Origin: Geomonas sp. RF6 | GTDB taxonomy: Bacteria; Desulfobacterota; Desulfuromonadia; Geobacterales; Geobacteraceae | Assembly (NCBI RefSeq): GCF_021044625.1 | Contig: NZ_CP087999.1 | Span: forward strand, 699,001-763,000 | Length of the DNA: 64,000 bases | Direction: 5' to 3' | Shown: positions 60,764-64,000 of the stretch, in pieces | Position numbering within the stretch: the stretch's first letter is position 1 | How the letters are laid out: the number at the start of each line of letters is the position of its first letter | Translations under genes and position numbers: made by a program | The notes under the pieces: generated by a model | Databases searched by the model: none | What the model was told of the DNA's origin: nothing | What the model saw: only the letters and a program-made list of their open reading frames with translations

Positions 60764-60967
60764 TCAATAATGCGGAGGCGGCTCCTCTTCGGCCGGTGTC
60801 CTGTTCTGCGAGAACACAAGCCCCTTGAGCTGCTCCTTGATGAACCTGAGCTCGGCGCTCAGGCGATCTATACGCCCCTGCTGCTGTGCCACGACTTCAT
60901 GCAACTGCTCTATGGTGCGCTCATGGTGCATTATGAGGATTTCCATATCTGTCAGACGCTGTTCCAT
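60764..60967 (-). CDS. slyX: SlyX-family protein
   Basis: The 67-residue coiled-coil protein has the SlyX form: LTDMEILIMHHERTIEQLHE, then VVAQQQGRIDRLSAELRFI, with a Pro-rich end (EEEPPPHY). GGAGGAGAG precedes the ATG. The role of SlyX is unknown. It sits upstream of the DUF1653 gene on the same strand. Confidence 0.85.
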   Translation of the reverse strand: MEQRLTDMEILIMHHERTIEQLHEVVAQQQGRIDRLSAELRFIKEQLKGLVFSQNRTPAEEEPPPHY

Positions 60968-61221
60968 CTCTCCTCCTGTGCGCTACTAGTTCGGTGCCGG
61001 CGGCACGCGAAGCGCGTGAGATAATATCGCGAACCATTCCCAAACCAAAGGAAAAAGACTTCAAAACGGCCGCCCGTTCTGATAACTTCCTTCTCCTTTA
61101 CGCGTCGCGCTCCATGCCTCGTACTCCCCCATTCTACCCTTTTCGGGAAGAAGAGGAAAAGTAAGTGCACGGAGCGTCGCGACGCCGGAGAAGCCAGACT
61201 GCACAAGGAAAAAGGTGACCT

Positions 61222-61884
61222 ATGACGGACACGCCGAAATCGACAGGTGAGCGGCATATAGACCATATCATGGCGCAGCTCCAGCCCGGGAGCGACCGCT
61301 ACGACGTGCTGGACAAGGCGAAGCGCTTCAAGTCTTCGTGGGTGGAACTGGGGGAGAAGCTCCTCGAGGTAAGCGCAGGCGGCCGCTTCCGCGAGTGGGG
61401 GTACTCGAGCTTCGAGGAATACTGCGTCCAGGAGATACGCATCAAGAGGGGAACCGCCGAGAAGCTCACCATGGCGTATCGTTTCATGGAGAAGGAGGAG
61501 CCGCACGCCCTTCGCACGGAGCAGCCGCTGAAGCCTCTCCCGGATTACCGCTCCGTCGATCTCCTGCGCCAGGCAAAGGAGGAAAAGGGGTTCTCCGATG
61601 AGGAGTACGGGGAGCTCAGAAAGAGCGTCCTCGAGGAGGAGCGCAGCCACCCTACCGTGCTGAAGAAGTTCAAGGAAGTGTCGGCGCTGCGCGACGAGCC
61701 GGATCCGCGAGCCCCGGTAAAGGCGGGACTATCGGCAGCGAAGCGTCTGGAGGCTGCTCTGCGCGCACTCCCGGCGGCCCCTGCCGGCTTCCTGGATCAG
61801 TTGGGGGAACTGATCGGGACACTTGAGGATGAACTGGAGGCGCTGCAGCAGGAGGGTGAGGCGGGGACCGTGCGGGAGATATAG
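61222..61884 (+). CDS. Conserved hypothetical helical protein
   Basis: The 220-residue protein is largely helical and charged. The N-terminal half includes FKSSWVELGEKLLEVSAGG, FREWGYSSFEEYCVQEIRIK and RGTAEKLTMAYRFME, which resemble a helix-turn-helix-like fold seen in proteins of unknown role in Geobacter-type bacteria. The C-terminal third is a coiled-coil-like stretch (LGELIGTLEDELEALQQEG). A ribosome binding site AAAAAGGTGACCT is adequate. I cannot name it. Confidence 0.75.
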   Translation: MTDTPKSTGERHIDHIMAQLQPGSDRYDVLDKAKRFKSSWVELGEKLLEVSAGGRFREWGYSSFEEYCVQEIRIKRGTAEKLTMAYRFMEKEEPHALRTEQPLKPLPDYRSVDLLRQAKEEKGFSDEEYGELRKSVLEEERSHPTVLKKFKEVSALRDEPDPRAPVKAGLSAAKRLEAALRALPAAPAGFLDQLGELIGTLEDELEALQQEGEAGTVREI

Positions 61885-61972
61885 GCTCACCCCATTCCTT
61901 TCATCATTCAGCAACTTGCATTGCCTGAGCGGACCGGTAGAATTAGCGAGTGCCAAATCTTTGGAGGCAGGC

Positions 61973-62227
61973 ATGGCGCAAAAAAAATCGCACACCGTCC
62001 GCAGCGCCGACGACGACCTCATGAGTGTCGCGCCGCCAAAAGCCCCGACCGAAGGCCGGTGCGTTCCTCTTGCGACCGGCGCCATGGCGCTTCCGGTCTG
62101 CAGGGGAGAGCAGCACAAGGCGGAAGGGTACGAGTACCGCTTCGGGGAAGACGACGCTCCTGAGACGCCCGGGAAGGCAGAGGATACGGAAAAGAGGGAA
62201 GAGGAAGAGACTTCGGGTGATGAATAG
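61973..62227 (+). CDS. Small acidic hypothetical protein
   Basis: The 84-residue protein starts at 61973 after GGAGGCAGGC. The centre has RCVPLATGAMALPVCRGEQH with two Cys, and the tail is Glu-rich (TEKREEEETSGDE). It is not recognised. It sits in a same-strand run of small genes. Confidence 0.6.
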   Translation: MAQKKSHTVRSADDDLMSVAPPKAPTEGRCVPLATGAMALPVCRGEQHKAEGYEYRFGEDDAPETPGKAEDTEKREEEETSGDE

Positions 62228-62314
62228 TTGAAATGGCATGAGGAGTGGTGCATTGGCACGTCCCGCCCAGAGATGGCAGCTGACTCTTTCACAATCACCG
62301 ATCGGGAGAGAGAC

Positions 62315-62527
62315 ATGCATGAGGCCATACCCCCCAATGAGGAAGAGCCCGACGTAAGAAAGTGCAGGACCGGGAAGATAGAGGCGAGCTGGCTCAAGAA
62401 AGAGCCGCTGGTGTCCCACTGCCTGAACGGCGAGGAGGAGTGCAAGTACGGGATGTCCTTCGCCTACGGCTGCCTCTGCAAGCACCCCCGCCATCTCGAC
62501 TTTACCGAAGAGGACGAGGAAGAGTAA
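62315..62527 (+). CDS. Small Cys-rich acidic hypothetical protein
   Basis: The 70-residue protein starts at 62315 after GGGAGAGAGAC. Four Cys lie in VRKCRTG, SHCLNGEEECKYG and YGCLCKHP, giving a likely metal site, with an acidic tail. It is not recognised. It converges on gmhB. Confidence 0.65.
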   Translation: MHEAIPPNEEEPDVRKCRTGKIEASWLKKEPLVSHCLNGEEECKYGMSFAYGCLCKHPRHLDFTEEDEEE

Positions 62528-62537
62528 GGTCTCGCTA

Positions 62538-63104
62538 CTACACCCCTTCCGCCGCGAGTATCGCGTCGGCGGCGGCCAGAAGGTCCTGATAGACCGGGAC
62601 CCCCTCAGGAAGCTTCGCCACCTCCTTCTCCCCATAGCCGGTCAGGACGAGCATCGGAGCGCAGCCGGCCTTCAGCCCCGCCTCGACGTCTGCTACCTTG
62701 TCGCCGACCATGTAGGAGCGGGGAAGGTCGATGTCCAGGTCGCGGGAGGCCTGCAGAAGCATCCCGGGCAGGGGCTTCCTGCAGTCGCACTCCGTGCGGT
62801 ATGCACCGGTGCCGTGCTCCGGGTGGTGCGGGCAGAAGTAGCACGCCGAGATCTTCGCGCCGTAGCTCTCCAGTTCATGCACCATGTGCTGGTGCAGGCG
62901 CTCCAGATCCCCCTCCGTGTAGAAGCCGCGTCCGATCCCCGACTGATTCGTCACCACCACGAGGAGAAACCCCGCCTCCTGCAGCCGTTTCAGCGCGAGA
63001 GGGACACCCGGCACCAGCTGGAAGTCCTCCACCCGGCTCAGATACTCCCGCTCGATGTTAATGGTGCCGTCCCTGTCCAGGAACACCGCCCTGTGCTTCC
63101 CCAT
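62538..63104 (-). CDS. gmhB: D-glycero-beta-D-manno-heptose 1,7-bisphosphate 7-phosphatase
   Basis: The 188-residue HAD phosphatase acts in LPS heptose synthesis. HAD motif 1 is FLDRDGTIN at the start, motif 2 is VVTNQSGIGRG, the zinc loop has CYFCPHHPEHG and CDCRKP, and motif 4 is MVGDKVADVEAG. GGGGAGATC precedes the ATG. Its substrate is made from the product of GmhA, encoded just upstream. Confidence 0.96.
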   Translation of the reverse strand: MGKHRAVFLDRDGTINIEREYLSRVEDFQLVPGVPLALKRLQEAGFLLVVVTNQSGIGRGFYTEGDLERLHQHMVHELESYGAKISACYFCPHHPEHGTGAYRTECDCRKPLPGMLLQASRDLDIDLPRSYMVGDKVADVEAGLKAGCAPMLVLTGYGEKEVAKLPEGVPVYQDLLAAADAILAAEGV

Positions 63105-63154
63105 GATCTCCCCTGCTCTATTTCTTGCGGCGGCAGCACTGCAAAAACACCAAG

Positions 63155-63188
63155 ATTCAAGACCTGACCCCGGGGTCAGGTCTTGAAT
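63155..63188. repeat. Perfect 34-bp palindrome between gmhA and gmhB
   Basis: ATTCAAGACCTGACCCC is followed at once by its exact inverse. AAGACCTGACCCC palindromes recur in many bacterial genomes near small transposases. Here it can also act as a hairpin in the gmhA-gmhB gap. Confidence 0.85.
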
Positions 63189-63229
63189 TTTAGCTTTTTC
63201 AGCTGCAAGGTGCCTTATGTGGCGATACG

Positions 63230-63808
63230 TCAGGCCGGCGGGGCGAAGAGGGTGCGCTCCACCAGATCGCAGATGATATGAATGAGGGTGATGTGGGTTT
63301 CCTGGATGCGTGGGGTGTTGTTGCTCGGTACCACGACCGGAAGTTCGGCGACCCCTTTCAGCGACCCGCCGTCGCGCCCGAGAAAGGCGACGGTGCGGCA
63401 GCCGCGCTCCTTCGCCTCCTCGAAAGCGAGGCCGACGTTGACGGAGTTGCCGCTGGTGGAGATCCCGAAGACGACGTCCCCCTCCTCGGCAAGAGCCTCC
63501 ACCTGGCGGGAGAAGATGCGGTCAAAGCCGTAATCGTTGCCGATGGCGGTGAGGATGGAGGTGTCGGTGGTAAGGGCAATGGCCGGCAGGCCGCGGCGCT
63601 CCAGCTTGAAGCGGCCGACGATCTCGGCGGCGAAGTGCTGGGCGTCGGCGGCGGACCCACCGTTTCCCATCACCAGGAGCTTCTTCCCCCTGCGGAACGC
63701 CTCCACCAGCAGATCGACTACGGCGGCGACTGCGGGAGCAAGCTCCTGCTCCACCCGCTCCACGAGCTTTCTCTGCTCCGTTAGCTGCGCTACGATCTCC
63801 TCTGTCAT
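63230..63808 (-). CDS. gmhA: Phosphoheptose isomerase
   Basis: The 192-residue SIS-domain enzyme turns sedoheptulose 7-phosphate into glycero-manno-heptose 7-phosphate, the first step of LPS heptose synthesis. Signatures: [20 protein letters not shown] near 47, [16 protein letters not shown] near 79 and [10 protein letters not shown] near 115. GGAGGCGGGA precedes the ATG at 63808. gmhB follows downstream on the same strand. Confidence 0.97.
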   Translation of the reverse strand: MTEEIVAQLTEQRKLVERVEQELAPAVAAVVDLLVEAFRRGKKLLVMGNGGSAADAQHFAAEIVGRFKLERRGLPAIALTTDTSILTAIGNDYGFDRIFSRQVEALAEEGDVVFGISTSGNSVNVGLAFEEAKERGCRTVAFLGRDGGSLKGVAELPVVVPSNNTPRIQETHITLIHIICDLVERTLFAPPA

Positions 63809-63850
63809 TCCCGCCTCCACCTCTTGTAGTGCTCCATTGCAAAAATCTAG

Positions 63851-64000
63851 TTATGTCTCCGGGTAACCGGCCCGTATCCGCTCCGCCAGCTCCGTGAAGG
63901 GGAGATACGGATCCCCCCACGGGAAGGGTATCCCGTCGACGGCGGCCACCGACACGATCCCGGGGCAGGCTGCCACGATCTCCCGGTACACCCGCCCCTG
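63851..64000 (-). CDS. C-terminal end of an unidentified gene (partial)
   Basis: The last 49 residues of a minus-strand protein run in frame from the window edge to a TAA at 63853-63851: GRVYREIVAACPGIVSVAAVDGIPFPWGDP, split here for brevity, then YLPFTELAERIRAGYPET. The stop lies 42 bases before gmhA, so it is probably co-transcribed with the heptose genes. The fragment is too short to name; an LPS-related role is guessed from its place. Confidence 0.7.
   Translation of the reverse strand, partial: QGRVYREIVAACPGIVSVAAVDGIPFPWGDPYLPFTELAERIRAGYPET

Overview
The window looks like a stretch of chromosome from a Geobacter-type member of the Desulfuromonadota (Geobacteraceae or Geomonas-like). 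This is inferred from GC-rich genes, a one-chain pyruvate:ferredoxin oxidoreductase, an aldehyde:ferredoxin oxidoreductase, many lipoproteins and small Cys-rich proteins, a tmRNA tag ending YALAA, and dense intergenic palindromic repeats. No phage, plasmid, CRISPR array or rRNA is visible, and I saw no tRNA gene.

Layout. 1-3200: the end of an EF-G gene, a stand-alone RuvC-fold protein, a B12/radical-SAM enzyme and a small basic protein. 3284-11850: nifJ, an unknown acidic-linker protein, a NUDT9-type ADP-ribose hydrolase, and a divergent Lrp regulator/alanine dehydrogenase pair. 11988-14566: a membrane-anchored retropepsin-like protease, a small secreted protein and an orphan RelE-like toxin. 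14567-19766: a sigma-54 activator, an aldehyde:ferredoxin oxidoreductase and an MBL-fold hydrolase; a sigma-54 promoter with three enhancer-like repeats lies upstream of the oxidoreductase. 19897-25166: four lipoprotein genes in a row (one frameshifted), a zinc-ribbon protein, a PfkB kinase and a DUF4403 lipoprotein. 25396-30649: SelO, then a 3.2-kb segment (Fic protein, GIY-YIG protein, broken GIY-YIG gene) bounded by a 12-bp repeat of the tmRNA 3' end, then ssrA. 30906-36698: a pseudokinase coupled to a lipoprotein, an OmpA protein, a zinc-ribbon MscL, SmpB and an amidohydrolase.

36771-43974: panB-panC-panD, a possible 6S-type RNA upstream of panB, a GAF-MCP receptor, phosphofructokinase, and a three-gene redox operon ending in hemerythrin. 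44196-50793: homoserine dehydrogenase, then an operon running comEB-nrdR-ribD-ribE-ribBA-ribH-nusB that joins dCMP deamination and ribonucleotide-reductase control to riboflavin synthesis. 51552-59022: Tex, a zinc-ribbon protein, a PAP2 phosphatase, a CDF-like membrane protein, a CinA-like protein, a degenerate SDR and an AmiS/UreI-like membrane protein. 59594-62527: a folded 5' leader ahead of a Cys-rich PAS-like protein, DUF1653, SlyX and several small unknown proteins. 62538-64000: LPS heptose genes gmhB and gmhA and the end of one more gene.

Four families of intergenic palindromic repeats recur across the window, often side by side. The signals most worth following are the sigma-54/enhancer layout before the aldehyde oxidoreductase, the 100-nt closed-stem RNA abutting the ribosome binding site at 59816, the structured RNA upstream of panB, the pseudokinase-lipoprotein pair, and the tmRNA-bounded segment.
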